Assembly (NCBI GenBank): GCA_964030785.1
Contig: OZ034978.1
Coordinates: 9,276,453 to 9,340,452 of the forward strand
Length of the DNA: 64,000 bases
Source of the DNA: Siderastrea siderea
Taxonomy: Eukaryota > Cnidaria > Anthozoa > Scleractinia > Rhizangiidae
Direction of reading: 5' to 3'
The position numbers and the translations under genes were made by a program. Position 1 is the stretch's first letter; every line of letters starts with the position of its first letter. The notes beneath the pieces were generated by a model that worked only from the letters and a program-made list of their open reading frames with translations, did not search any database and was not told where the DNA came from. Of the stretch, positions 39,518 through 46,271 are shown piece after piece.

Positions 39518-42500
39518 TTTTATAACCGTTCCCAAAGTTTTCGAAGTGCATGATAACCGTATCCTGCATGCATAGTTGGCGGAGTAGTATTTTCACAAAG
39601 ACAAGTTTAAGTCGCAATTCTGCAAGGATATTTCGACTTGCCTCCAATCTACTCCTCGAGATACTGCCCTCTCTTCTCACCACTCGAACATTAATGACTT
39701 TGCAAACTAAAAATTGCTTTGGTTACAAACGCAAAGTACTTGCATAAGCTACCATACGATAAACTTATTTGAACAACTACCGTTTGAACGAAGGCATTCA
39801 ATCAGATTCAGTCTCTCCAACCATTAGAATATTTTACTTACAGCATCTTTGTCAATCGGGTTGTGATCAATTGGACATCTTGGCTCAACTCTGTAAGAAA
39901 AAAGTGTTAAGGAGGGAGCTTCATAGCTTTTTTGCTGTGACATCCAAAAGTACATATTGTGCACCTTAAAAAAGCTATCGACTTGGTAATGATTTTGTGG
40001 AAATGGGCATATTCCTTACACTACTGGAAATTTCAGTGGCATCAAATTTTCGGTTATTTATTTATTTATTTTTGGTATCCAGTAACGTTCCAATAAATTC
40101 TCCAAATTCACCAAAAATAAGTGTCTCGAAACGATGCTATACCACATTTCCTGTAATATTAAAGGTAATTCGTGAAATGTTTAATTAATCAGAGTGGTTT
40201 TCGTTTATTCGACACAAATGGTCGCCATCTTGAATTGGGCGACTTCCTCTGCCCGGGAAGAAAAAAGCGCGGGAAATTTTCGTTTGTGACGCTGGCTACT
40301 CCAGCTACTCACTAGCCTCACTTCTGTGTCACAACTGCTGTCGAGCTGTCTAGTGTTCAGTGTTTGTTGCCGAGTTTCTATGTTGTTAAATGTTGCGAAA
40401 TCAGTGGTAGCTGGGCAGTTAAACAAGTGGCAAACGCGTGTTGTATTTACGAGTGCTGTGTTTTTGCCAATACATTTAACTTCAAGTCCAGAGAGAAGCT
40501 GTTCTCTTACTTATACAGCCAGAAAAAAAGGTAAGCGCCTTTTGTATTTGACACGCGAGCTTCAACGTGCTAGAATTTATAATTGAAACAATCTAACTCT
40601 CGTGCTTCAAAACATAACAGCAGTAATATGAAATGACGGCAAAGAAAAAGTATCTTTTGCATTGCTGGAGAATTGTTTCATTCATCGAGAGCATAAATAT
40701 TTTAGGTATTAAACAATTTTAGTTCAAAACTAGAATCATCTTTGTTGTAAACACTCACAGTCCTGTGTCGCGTAGCTAAGTTGAATGAAGAGAAAGTTGA
40801 TTTCGGTTCTAAATGCCATTTTCGCGCTGTAGTTCGATGTTTTTGGCGAAAAAAAGGTCATTGAAAAAGGGTCTGGAATATTTGTTTCTGGTGCAAGTCT
40901 TGGAGAGAATTGTACACAGGAGCTGTGAAGCGAAGAATTAAGACAAAGTTTGACAACAAGGAAGCCAATTTAGAGCGTCTAAGGTGCATCTCTAATATGA
41001 TTGGTCCCTTGTGTTATGGAGGGAAAAATCGCACAAGTAGCTGGTTGCGTTGTTGCATGCTCGCTTAGGAATGCTTCAATAATGAGAAATTGCAATAATC
41101 AATTTCTCAAACTTCTTGTTCATATTAAATCTACAAAACGCTAAATTAATTTTCCCATATTATCTTCAATCCTTGTGCACTTTAAACCTTTTTTTCTCTG
41201 GTTCATGTAATTCAGTCTGTTGACGAAGTCTCGCAGTTCACTGATATGTTGTTGAGACAGAAATACTTTCATGTAGTGCATGCTGGCTAGGTGGCTCTAA
41301 CTTGTGAGTTGAATAGAATGGAATCCTCATCTGTGAACATTCACATGAAAGCCTATTGAGCAATACTTCGCTTGGTGTTGGTTTACTAAAGTAGCAGTAC
41401 AACGACATTCTAGCTATTGAGAAAATAGGATAAGATTTAAGGAAGAAATAAAAGAGGGATTAAATTTTTGTACACACCCCCAGACAGGCCACCCCCACGC
41501 AAGAGCACTTGGGGTTGTTTGTGGACTGTTTTGGTATCCGTCTTTTAATTATTAATTTTAAATTTTAATTTTAACTCGCCTTTAATTCTTAACAATTTTC
41601 AATTTTCTTTAAATTTATCAATTTTCCTCCCCCTTCTCCTTCTTTACGATTAATTTAAAAATCGCCAAAAAATTCTCTCAGATTTATGGGAACTTGCACT
41701 ATCATCCTATGATAGCATTTTTGGATTGAATGAAATCTCATAGAGATAATTAAGAAAAACGGCTAAAATGTTGGGGGAAAAAAGGCATCCACGTATATTG
41801 CCCCCTTAAGCATTTAATAGGCTCATGTTAAGCTATTTATCAAGCTGCACAAGGTGTTTTAGTCTAACTTTTAAATCTGCGTGTTGTATCCTACAGTCTA
41901 GAGTCTGTGAATGAAATCTTTAAGTTTGAAAGTGAAACCTGTTGAACTGTACTTTCCTTTGGTGCTGCTTATCGTGTCATACCGTGAATGTGTCGCAAAA
42001 TTGATTATTTTGTGATTGGAACCCTTAAGCGTGACCACTGGTCATGCAATGAAAGATTCCCAGTACCAATCAGTTCATGTTGTGCTGTTTATTTTGAAGT
42101 AGGTAGTTTTAACTTTAGAGTCTGAGGATGAAACCATTCAATGGAAAGCTGTTAGCTAAAGGTATGATGGAATATGATAAAAAAGAAAAGGCATAAAGTT
42201 TAATTTAATGTGAGTTTTCGCAATGAAGTGTTATTAAAAAAAAAAAGGAAAATGAGACTTGGAAATTTTCTGCCAGTTTTGAATCTTGGCAGTGAAAACC
42301 GAGTTAATGCAATAGTGCAAACCGGATTTACCTGACCAGCTCAGGAAAGCAAGCTGAACAAACTCTGTGTTCACACTCGTCAAACTGCATGGGATATCGC
42401 AGCACATCTTTACATACGGGACATCGGTATTTCTCAGCCAAAGGGAATATGAATATCACCTTAGTCTTTTCTCTCGACTGCAGCGGACTGCAGGAGGCTG

Positions 42501-45500
42501 GGCTAGAGTTACCACTTGATGGCCGAGAGCTAATAGGACTCTTCTTTCCTCCGGCTCTGAATTCCTGCAAGCATTTGATTATATACAATATAGTATATTA
42601 TAATATACAATATAGTATATTATACAAATTTTCGGGAAAATTTCTCGCGGAACTTAAGAGAAGAGAATATCATATTCCTCTCACGTTAGGTCATATTATA
42701 TAATATAGTATATTATATAATATATTATTTAATATAGAAGCATTATACAATATAGAACCTAGTTTAATGGCCTTAGCTCCCACGAGTCTCCTGTAGCTCA
42801 GTGGTAGAGCATCTGGACTAGAAACCAGACGGTCATAGGTTCGACTCCTGTTGGGAGAACTCGGATTTTTTTTCCTAGCCGCCTGTGTCATTAACTGATT
42901 AAAACATCTTTCTCGTGTATTCACCATGCTTAAAATTCACCATCACATTTATATCAATATGGAATTAACAATCAAGTGGCTAGCTCATATCTGAAGAGAT
43001 ACGTCAGGACCACAGCAGCTTTGATAGTATAATGTGGTACGAAAACCCTCAAATTTCACAATTTAACGAAATCTATTTACCATTCCTTTCTTGAGGCTCA
43101 ACATGGTTGTAATTTTTGGGTCTGTGGCAGACTCGTACCCAGTCGCTATTTACTGATTCTGGGGGAAAGGGAGAGAAGATTGGATTCTAACCCCGCGCGC
43201 CTCAATAGGATCCAATCTTCTCTCCCTTTCCCCCAGAATCATAAATAGCGACTGGGTACGAGTCTGGGTCTGTGGGTGAAATTCGTGTGGCCTTTCAAAG
43301 GAACGCTATTGAGCAATTTAGAAATTAAGAAAAAGGACACCATTTCTGTCTTTATAGACTTCATAGACTTGTTTCAGTAGTTATCAGTAAGGTTGAGCAT
43401 TCAAAGACTTCAACCTTCAACTCTCGCGTTGAAATCAAAGTCGAAAATGAAATCGTTTATTGAACACCAATAATTGCAGTCCGAATACTGAATTGCTATT
43501 GATTTAGAATTTGCAAAAATGTGTCAACATCAAAAAGGAAAAAATGTTAAAATGACTGTTAATATAACCTACATAACCCACTGCATACATATGTATGTAT
43601 AAGGTGCTACCTATTAGAAAACCCATCAAAATATAAGACTACAATACAAGCTGATGAAGCTTTTTTTCTTACAGTACTTTCTTAACCCTTTCACTCCTAG
43701 ACCAAGTTATGGTGAGATGATTTGTCACTCTAACTTTTTATTCTGTTCACAAAATCCTATTGTGTTACCATTCAATGAAACCTCTTTGGCAGAACGTTTT
43801 CATAGGACTATTTATTTCTTAGGATTTTATGAAACGAAATTTGGAATTTTTGGTGAATTTTTTTATTCCAAATATTTTTCAAACCAGACAAGACACTATT
43901 TGCTAATGTTTTTCTTAGTCTTGCGATTGGGAAGTTAAGAAATCATTGTTACTGCTATTGTTGTTGTTGTTGTTCTTAGCAATAGAATTATACGTGACAA
44001 TGACGCCAGGTTAACCAGCAAAAAGAATACCGCATCAAACGTCAGTTGTCAATTGAAGTGTTTTTTTTCCCCAACGTTAATCCTTCAAATTGTTACGTTG
44101 TAAACCTCCAGCGCCACAAGAAAGGCCCTTTCGATAGCTTTCATTTGTACGATCTCAATTTAGAATTTCACCCACAAACTAGCGAACATAAGCATAAAAA
44201 ACAAACGAACAAAAAACAAAATAAACCAATTGTGCAGTGACAGAAAATTAAGTTTTTTTTTCGTAATTGATAGGCTATAACTACTAGTACTGTATAATAA
44301 AAGGGATTTATTGTAATTGCGACTTTTGAATAATTCACGTAAACGTTTTTATCTTGTAAATGTGGTGCTACTGAGTCTCAATTATGAGCTTCAATACAAT
44401 CATGTTTCAGTAGCAATATGCTTGAAAACAAAACTAAAACTCGCTAGGTAAAGAAATAAAAGAACTATGAATTGTTCAGATCGATTTTTTTAAACTTGTA
44501 AATGTGGTGTTTTTCTCAATGATTAACTTCAATTCATTCATCTCGTGTTTTAGTAGCAAAATGTTTCCACTGGAAAGAAATGAGATATAAGTATTTGCCT
44601 AAAAAATTTTGGCAATTACTTACTCATTTAATTGAATACACCGCCGAGCATAATCAAATCCTGACTTACCGGAGTGTTATCAAAACGACACTGAATAGAT
44701 ACTTATTGAAGAAGACAGAAATGCCTGTTTCAAAACATAATATGTACAAACTGTTTGTGTGGTCAGGTCGGTAAGAATGCCATAGAAATATTTCCCCCTG
44801 ACGTATTTTTGAGTTGAAGCTAAAAGACACTAGTATCTTTAACTTACTAGCTTATCCACGACGCGCTCTAAATCAAAATATTTGCATTCGCTTAACCACG
44901 TAGTATCTGAAACGTTTTATAATGTTGTTTCTTACCTCGTTATTTTTCAGCTGAGTGATAATTTCATTTACGAAATTCTGTCCTCCATTTTTACTCTCCA
45001 TTTGAAATTCCTGGAAAAATCTCCAACCTTCAACTCTCAAACTAATGAGTCAACGGGGAAGTAATTTGGTTTCTTAGTTATCGGCCAATCAGAATTGTTC
45101 TATTTTAATCCTTTCACCTGCCGGCCAGATCTTCTGTCGACCAATAATGGCCTTCGACAAAAATAGCATCATTTACATTTTGTGGATAAGAGTGTGCTTA
45201 TCCGAAAGACTCGATATTTCTTTCAACACAAAAAGCAAATTGAGCCACACGTTTTGTTTTAGCAACGTTCAAAAGCTTTCATAAGTACAATACTGGACAG
45301 AACTTACGGTTGACTGACAAACGCAAAATGTAGCACGTAGGCAGGTATATCCTCCATCTGCAAGAAGAACACGGTGCCGGGTCTCACTTGTCTGTTCTCA
45401 CTGCATCATGTAGTGTTGTTTCCTTGGACAAGAAATTTTGCTACACATTGTTTCTATCTACCAAAGTTTATTAATGTGGCGTTCAGTGTATAAAATGGAT

Positions 45501-45609
45501 ACCGGCGAAAACGTGCTGGGGGTAACACTGTGATGGACAAGCATCCCATTTTTATATTTATTGAATGCGGTTTCAAGGGCCTAAAATTCCTTCCTTCCTT
45601 CCTTCCTTC

Positions 45610-45640
<31 letters not shown>

Positions 45641-46271
45641 TTTGAGAGGGGGGGGGGGGGGATGGGGAGGGGAATATGAGCTTTTAGTAAAGGGGGAACG
45701 TATCAGCGAAGGACAGCTCGAACCTATAACTTCGGCTAAACGTTGGCCAACATGTCCAACTCTTGCTATCGCAAAATTGAGATACGATGCTAAAGGTGCT
45801 TTTAGGAATTCCGCGCAACAAGAAATACTACTACTTGAATCACTTAAATAATGACGTTCGCCTAGCCATCGTTTATTTTCTTTTACAATATGTCTCCAAG
45901 TAAATCCTGGGCGATTGTTCACCAACGTAAAATCACTGGAACGTTTCAGTAACATAACATAAACGGCAAAAACAGTGGGTACATTAACAGTTTATAACAG
46001 TCAATAGCTCACTATAAATATCGTTTTTTAAAAACGGCTTTCTTGTGTTTGGATTAAGTTTGAGGGTGTGTTAAGATGAAATCAGTTTGACTTTCACTGC
46101 GGCTCGTGTTCATTCCACTTCCTCCTTGTCGCTTTGTATTCGTCACAAGTCTCATACCACTTCGTAGCCTCTTCCCGGCTCTCAGATAGTAGAAGTAAAC
46201 CTCGGGAAATTTTTCCCCAGCCCCACGCATTTTATTTTCGCTTTGCCTTTTCCATTTTGCCGACTTACCAT
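24291..46271 (-). CDS. TRAF copy B: TNF receptor-associated factor, nine coding exons, two homopolymer frameshifts
   Basis: Model (minus strand): 46271-46269, 42564-42332, 39890-39842, 39128-39024, 38073-37912, 36813-36732, 27069-26992, 26310-25935, 24576-24291. The sum is 1374 nt, about 457 residues, if the two frameshifts are not real. The architecture equals copy A: C3HC3D RING, TRAF zinc fingers, short coiled coil, MATH. Exons 7 and 8 have exactly the same lengths as in A (78 and 376 nt), and exon phases are conserved throughout. This is a tandem paralogue, head to tail with A and about 1.8 kb upstream of it. Exon 6 carries one A too many in a nine-A run and exon 9 one G too few in a G run. 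Either breaks the frame. Both lie in homopolymers, so assembly error is as likely as pseudogenisation. Intron 6 contains a recombinase/helicase element. Confidence 0.8.
24577..25934. other. TRAF B intron 8
   Basis: The right-hand part near 24607-25085 is bounded by G-runs and C-runs (ggaggtactt...agtacccccgccc), like the hAT-like insertion at 13183, and is probably a related element. Otherwise AT-rich. Confidence 0.5.
24607..25085. mobile_element. Possible element with GGTACT/AGTACC G/C-run ends
   Basis: The left end GGGGAGGGGGGAGGTACTTCC and the right end GGAGTACCCCCGCCCCCCTC are inverted relative to each other, as at 13183-13637. No target duplication could be confirmed. Confidence 0.45.
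25935..26310 (-). CDS. TRAF B exon 8: last zinc finger, coiled coil, first half of MATH domain
   Basis: 376 nt, acceptor ttgcttacag|, donor CAAG|GTGAGT in phase 1. A Glu/Gln/Lys-rich helical segment is followed by Trp-Arg-Ile-Glu-Asp-Tyr and Asn-Gly-Asp-Gly-Lys-Gly-Lys-Gly-Thr-His. Confidence 0.88.
26311..26991. other. TRAF B intron 7 with a tRNA-like fragment
   Basis: At about 26483-26546 a degenerate tRNA-like stretch (gtggtgcatcggtaagagca, then ttgttcgattcctgctc) has D-arm-like and T-arm-like words. It is probably an old tRNA-derived repeat. No other feature. Confidence 0.45.
26992..27069 (-). CDS. TRAF B exon 7: TRAF-type zinc finger
   Basis: 78 nt, phase 0, acceptor gtgttttag|, donor AGG|GTAAGT. 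His-Val-Ala-Glu-Glu-Cys and Cys-Glu-Tyr-Glu-Asp-Ile-Gly-Cys match copy A exon 7. Confidence 0.87.
27114..27262. repeat. (ATC)n / (GTC)n microsatellite
   Basis: Imperfect CATCAT and CGTCGT runs. The long His/Arg-rich translation across it is an artefact. Confidence 0.95.
27431..28178. promoter_or_regulatory. Array of GGAACA / TGTTCC sites upstream of the recombinase gene
   Basis: At least twenty copies of GGAAC(A) or its inverse occur in ~750 bp, where chance would give about one. Many form palindromic pairs: AGGAACAAATTGTTCCT at 27734-27750, AGGAACAGAATTGTTCCT at 27826-27843, GGAACAAGCGTTCC at 27924-27937, GGGAACAAAAGTTCC at 27965-27979. The spacing between sites is irregular. The array ends about 150 bp before the recombinase start codon. 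It looks like a multi-site operator or replication-origin-like iteron array. The binding protein is unknown; the element's own SANT, zinc-finger or helicase protein would be natural candidates. Confidence 0.75.
28327..30093 (+). CDS. Tyrosine recombinase with N-terminal C2H2 finger and C-terminal Myb/SANT domain
   Basis: A single 588-codon ATG frame without introns. Residues 36-60 form a C2H2 finger (Cys36, Cys41, His55, His60). Residues ~100-220 are a helical region likely to be the core-binding domain. Residues ~240-445 fit the catalytic fold of tyrosine recombinases: Arg304 (Gly-Ser-Arg-Pro-Met-Thr-Tyr), His399-x-x-Arg402, His429, and Tyr438 nine residues after His429, the canonical spacing. 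Residues 532-580 form a Myb/SANT domain (Phe-Thr-Pro-Ala-Glu-Asp, Gly-Gln-Trp-Lys-Ala-Ile-Leu). Acidic and Ser-rich linkers separate the last two parts. Such enzymes cut and rejoin DNA through a 3'-phosphotyrosine and move Crypton, DIRS-like and integrating viral elements. It lies convergent to the helicase gene and directly downstream of the GGAACA array. All catalytic residues are present, so it may be active. It could also be a domesticated Crypton-type gene. Confidence 0.82.
   Translation: MNKRGKDVNWSKLANASPKPKRLHLEEDDCDGLFHCPVQICDHDGFTTQRGCRKHVKNKHSWYYYFDEKPDSAQIDSLHVDQNNKCEAIEQKIPPRKSRAIAYFDPTNNIAKNFFSWLTGSGGGCKSDRQAQQIVSKCLKFLKFCCEDEEELTFDIVDFSLCSPNLLFKFVDTMQDDWNLGHAGRIGYLDAIAELVDYRKVNGASESVLRELASTEIYLKKVRKTVPKMMRLQWTSELDIDALEAKGHWATLEELLEVVGRYLPRYESVLKSCKEKPGAVLPIDLSFATKFLAVYLFIKVKGSRPMTYQYLTVEMVNKAKTNGGFIDQKMFKTAGKCGFDSLYLTETSMQVLDGYISHIRPLLRPTCDFVLVTRNGGQHNKLGELMSKLVFDATGKYVHPTRYRQIVETASSRQLSSGAQSTISEDQKHSSVVAKVHYQKQRSRKVASKAHEYLERLHGEKGSEIEIDVRSRLSGNSASSEDQNASKTDTSSNDEGETIAETPPERLSAVPRLKRENAFIVTDCPARKKSLMFTPAEDGYLKAGIERHGYGQWKAILRDPEFRFQEGRTANSLLSRAARRFASLSKLS
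30210..30215 (+). terminator. Polyadenylation signal of the recombinase gene
   Basis: AATAAA about 115 bases after the recombinase stop codon and before the palindrome that separates it from the helicase 3' end. Confidence 0.45.
30337..30407 (-). tRNA. tRNA-like unit (left arm), probably a repeat and not a functional tRNA
   Basis: It has D-arm TAGCTCAATTGG, a T-arm with GGTTCGAATCC, and anticodon-loop position GGT (Thr-like). The base before the anticodon is C instead of the invariant T, and the acceptor stem pairs only over about four bases. It is best called a tRNA-derived repeat. Confidence 0.45.
30469..30539 (+). tRNA. tRNA-like unit (right arm), probably a repeat and not a functional tRNA
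   Basis: Mirror copy of 30337-30407 with one change in the T stem (GGATTCGAA instead of GGGTTCGAA). It has the same non-canonical anticodon loop and is followed by the GCCTGATTTTTTCAGGC hairpin. Confidence 0.45.
30621..31313 (-). CDS. C-terminal tail frame in register with the SF3 helicase
   Basis: An open minus-strand frame of over 210 codons. It starts right after the helicase stop and lies in the same reading frame, so one TGA (31314-31316) is all that separates them. It has no ATG near its beginning; the first possible initiator is GTG at 31268. It therefore probably belongs to the helicase protein. A readthrough, a mutation or a very short intron (donor GAAAG|GTCATG near 31320, acceptor CGCTCCAG| near 31276, 48 nt, frame-preserving) would each link them. 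The content is helical, charged and low-complexity: Arg/Ala-rich, then a Glu run, a Ser-rich stretch, a basic Lys-Arg-Lys-Arg cluster typical of nuclear import, and a terminal Ile-Asn-Lys-Tyr-Phe resembling a degenerate PCNA-binding box. Confidence 0.6.
   Translation of the reverse strand, partial: AKRRRQREDFLRSRGVSNANLSLLPDDLVDPTPSPIARDLERYDQARVAAQEQARREAAREAFQGTWLRSTEKDLQRCCERYQASDDSSERSTLKAYIKHLPGKLGDHHMSLGTFGTAEAVAERKRVCTLLGLLDQHQQHLVTSVAERLPLANRNGDGDDVEEEEGEEEEQSTFVTPVPSSSARQSHPSARSGRTTTTEASKRKRASSSQRGTKKHCQSNKINKYFSSQQ
31314..32990 (-). CDS. Superfamily 3 DNA helicase (main exon), mobile or viral-type
   Basis: The main exon starts after the acceptor atatccttcag| and stays open for 558 codons to a TGA. 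In the C-terminal half are the SF3 motifs in order: Walker A Gly-Asp-Ala-Asn-Ser-Gly-Lys-Thr-Ser (~310 of the frame), Walker B Glu-Val-Ile-Phe-Ile-Asp-Glu-Ala (~353), motif C Cys-Pro-Met-Leu-Ile-Thr-Ser-Gln (~395), and an Arg-Arg-Leu arginine-finger region (~418). SF3 helicases are hexameric 3'-5' origin helicases known from parvoviruses, polyoma- and papillomaviruses, virophages and some selfish elements. The Walker B/motif C style resembles parvovirus NS1 and papillomavirus E1. The N-terminal ~200 residues match no domain I know, and I see no HUH nickase motif. The tail after the ATPase is acidic. Which lineage it came from (transposon or endogenised virus) cannot be decided by reading. Confidence 0.8.
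   Translation of the reverse strand, partial: VQFQEGKESPATAELYKVLKDHKNPFMQDLVSSSFKHCYQDEARKVVGHDGLCTQELDNCGTENVVRVTLVNPKFHTSLLSAVELLTAAKLQLDKFGFESSTTTSQASTSQLAMACDEDKMLSADKLAILVNDIAIAMGKLGYASYRGKVYKKNDQARYTYSYKCEARAFVNTLATNEFFKARLLREMKRVIDLLSDPFCELFSPLIINYDLIEVKDCRCWFISRRGFVDGAIEEQQMGKISPRAFCSFDSARDPCPKYFREVLENSLSPQEVAKFCDDFLKLLLYNKKQHKDKVPCLVGDANSGKTSLFMPILGLIHHGNVATVTKQKAFNKSMITPFTEVIFIDEATEHTLDIDDWKILTQGGYAAHDVKYQSARAFINRCPMLITSQRKLEFGPADQPAMERRLRTYTFRSLPRPKKKASNWMRTHPMDCVLWAAQKAKEAENEDESEGDSEEDTQEEESTFAEGVLREEEKAEIRSASLPVLLAKEMPAVDTSDEGSPEDENDGDSGPSTSPQADRVAHLRDLLEKTQPGCLRHRHLAQMLRTEEHKKREEERS
33575..33855 (-). CDS. Upstream exon of the SF3 helicase gene
   Basis: 281 nt, acceptor ctaatattgcag|, donor ACACAG|GTAATT in phase 0, which matches the phase-0 acceptor at 32990. 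It encodes a Glu/Ser-rich acidic segment followed by a helical region with Ala-Leu-Leu-Asn-Ser-Gly. A possible non-coding first exon ends at 33950 (donor CAG|GTTAGT, 94-nt intron). No in-frame ATG is present in either, so the true start codon is unresolved. Confidence 0.55.
34050..34160 (-). promoter_or_regulatory. 111-bp direct repeat with TATA box, copy 1 (helicase promoter)
   Basis: It matches 34230-34340 at 109 of 111 bases. On the minus strand it carries TATAAAG at 34112-34106, pointing to the helicase exons, about 150 bp upstream of the possible first donor. I infer a tandem promoter. Confidence 0.6.
34230..34340 (-). promoter_or_regulatory. 111-bp direct repeat with TATA box, copy 2
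   Basis: Second copy of the repeat, 180 bp upstream of the first, with TATAAAG at 34292-34286. The spacer between the copies contains one GGAACA word (34213-34218), the motif of the left-end array. Confidence 0.6.
34600..35116. other. Non-coding stretch right of the element
   Basis: No recognisable gene. The right boundary of the recombinase/helicase element probably lies near or before this stretch. Confidence 0.35.
35117..36057. repeat. ~940-bp palindrome with three internal tandem units per arm, centred on (TA)n
   Basis: The arms are inverted copies of each other. Each contains about three ~107-115 bp units (aagagtagcggaaaatacgg, tttcacggagacatgaatgt, cttgcagtc...actgactgct). The centre is TACAATTATA-(TA)n-TATAATTGTA. 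The outer ends read tccatctcttccgtgtgtgg and its inverse. It is a foldback element, possibly able to extrude a cruciform, and has no coding content. Confidence 0.85.
35552..35630. repeat. (TA)n microsatellite
   Basis: About 40 uninterrupted TA units forming the centre of the large palindrome. The length here may be inexact in the assembly. Confidence 0.95.
36461..36605. repeat. (CAT)n microsatellite
   Basis: A long CATCATCAT run with a few interruptions, about 130 bases left of TRAF B exon 6. Confidence 0.95.
36732..36813 (-). CDS. TRAF B exon 6: TRAF-type zinc finger, one extra base
   Basis: 82 nt between acceptor gtttcag| and donor CAG|GTGAGA. A multiple of three is expected from flanking phases. 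The frame is correct up to Cys-Pro-Asn-Lys-Cys-Glu-Lys-Lys, then shifts in a nine-A run. After the run, the alternate frame resembles the end of the copy A exon and is the one that reaches the donor in phase 0. Confidence 0.82.
36814..37911. other. TRAF B intron 5
   Basis: It contains the second copy of the foldback element (37674-37823). Otherwise unremarkable AT-rich sequence. Confidence 0.55.
37674..37823. mobile_element. Foldback/MITE-like element, copy 2
   Basis: Arms AGTTGTCTTGTGCCTCTTTT and AAAAGAGGCGCAAAATAACT, with the inner inverted words cctttcatatgaaaatgagt and actcagtttcatatgaaagg. Same family as 11792-11938. Confidence 0.7.
37912..38073 (-). CDS. TRAF B exon 5: two TRAF-type zinc fingers
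   Basis: 162 nt, phase 0, acceptor atttttcag|, donor AAAG|GTTGGT. Cys-Gly-Ala-Lys-Phe-Gln-Lys-Arg-Phe and Cys-Pro-Tyr-Cys-Asp-Asp-Arg-His-Leu-Arg are identical or nearly so in copy A. Confidence 0.88.
38514..38637. mobile_element. Foldback hairpin element
   Basis: Left arm aaaactgaatgaaggctggc continuing into tctaaggcaaagggctgattta; the right arm is the inverse. The loop is about 35 bp. No target duplication recognised. Confidence 0.65.
38751..38961. mobile_element. Foldback element with poly-G/poly-C inner ends
   Basis: Terminal inverted repeat CCATTAGAAAAGTTGTAAGG followed by a G run; the right end is a C run followed by ATAACTTTTCTAGTGG. Confidence 0.6.
39024..39128 (-). CDS. TRAF B exon 4: first TRAF-type zinc finger
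   Basis: 105 nt, phase 0, acceptor tctttccag|, donor AGG|GTGAGT. Cys-Asn-Asn-His-Glu-Trp-Gly-Cys-Lys-Trp-Glu-Gly-Glu-Phe parallels copy A, one codon shorter. Confidence 0.88.
39286..39426. mobile_element. Mutator-like foldback element with 9-bp target duplication
   Basis: Ends TTCCCTGCTAGCAGAGGCCC and its inverse. CCATTCATG flanks both sides (39277-39285 and 39427-39435). The arms are ~50 bp with a short centre. Confidence 0.8.
39452..39521. repeat. (AAT)n microsatellite
   Basis: An A-rich stretch followed by ~20 AAT units. Confidence 0.95.
39842..39890 (-). CDS. TRAF B exon 3: end of RING domain
   Basis: 49 nt, acceptor tttcttacag|, donor GCT|GTAAGT. Glu-Pro-Arg-Cys-Pro-Ile-Asp completes the C3HC3D RING. 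Confidence 0.87.
39891..42331. other. TRAF B intron 2
   Basis: A T-rich left part, no gene. Around 40200-40560 it is richer in GC, with an 86-codon non-ATG frame that shows no domain. Satellite monomers occupy 41280-41420 and 41880-42150. Confidence 0.5.
41280..42150. repeat. Satellite monomers, dispersed tract
   Basis: Four or so degenerate copies of the 105-120 bp satellite, separated by A/T-rich DNA and a pyrimidine-rich stretch at 41570-41640. Confidence 0.55.
42332..42564 (-). CDS. TRAF B exon 2: linker and RING core
   Basis: 233 nt, acceptor aatgcttgcag|, donor GTCAG|GTAAAT in phase 2. Ser/Pro-rich linker, then Cys-Pro-Val-Cys and Cys-Glu-His-Arg-Val-Cys-Ser-Ala-Cys. It carries no in-frame ATG of its own before the RING, so the start must come from upstream. 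Confidence 0.87.
42577..42740. repeat. AT-rich palindromic patch (TATAATATAC repeats)
   Basis: Two clusters of short tata/atat palindromes (tatacaatatagtatattat) separated by ~70 bp of mixed sequence. Confidence 0.6.
42787..42858 (+). tRNA. tRNA-like unit, probably tRNA-derived repeat
   Basis: The acceptor stem TCTCCTG pairs with TGGGAGA. The D arm (GCTCAGTGGTAGAGC) and T arm (GGTTCGACTCC) are good. The anticodon loop has eight bases instead of seven, with stem TCTGG/CCAGA, so it cannot be a standard tRNA. A T-rich tail (ctcggattttttttcc) follows. Confidence 0.55.
43127..43265. mobile_element. Mutator-like foldback element with 9-bp target duplication
   Basis: Arms AGACTCGTACCCAGTCGCTA and inverse around a ~30-bp centre. 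GGGTCTGTG flanks both sides (43118-43126, 43266-43274). It has landed in a satellite monomer. Confidence 0.75.
45587..45643. repeat. (TTCC)n / (TTTC)n microsatellite
   Basis: About five TTCC units then about seven TTTC units, followed by a G run at 45649-45661. Confidence 0.95.
46269..46271 (-). CDS. TRAF B exon 1: start codon only
   Basis: The sequence CTCCAAGATG|GTAAGTCGG places an ATG as the last three bases before a consensus donor. It is in frame with exon 2 (phase 0), and an in-frame TAG lies seven codons upstream, so this ATG is the first available. An ATG further upstream in another frame does not lead into the RING frame. Three plus 233 nt equals the 236 nt from the exon 2 ATG to the exon end in copy A. 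Confidence 0.6.

Larger units (their letters stand above)
39129..39841. other. TRAF B intron 3
   Basis: It contains a foldback element (39286-39426) and an (AAT)n array (39452-39521). Confidence 0.55.
42565..46268. other. TRAF B intron 1
   Basis: It holds an AT-palindromic patch (42577-42740), a tRNA-like unit (42787-42858), a Mutator-like foldback (43127-43265) and a (TTCC/TTTC)n tract (45587-45643). No exon recognised. Confidence 0.55.

Noticed and set aside
45581..45955. 124-codon minus-strand frame near a microsatellite
   Set aside because: Ends in a Lys/Glu/Arg run from the TTCC/TTTC array; the rest has no domain or splice context.
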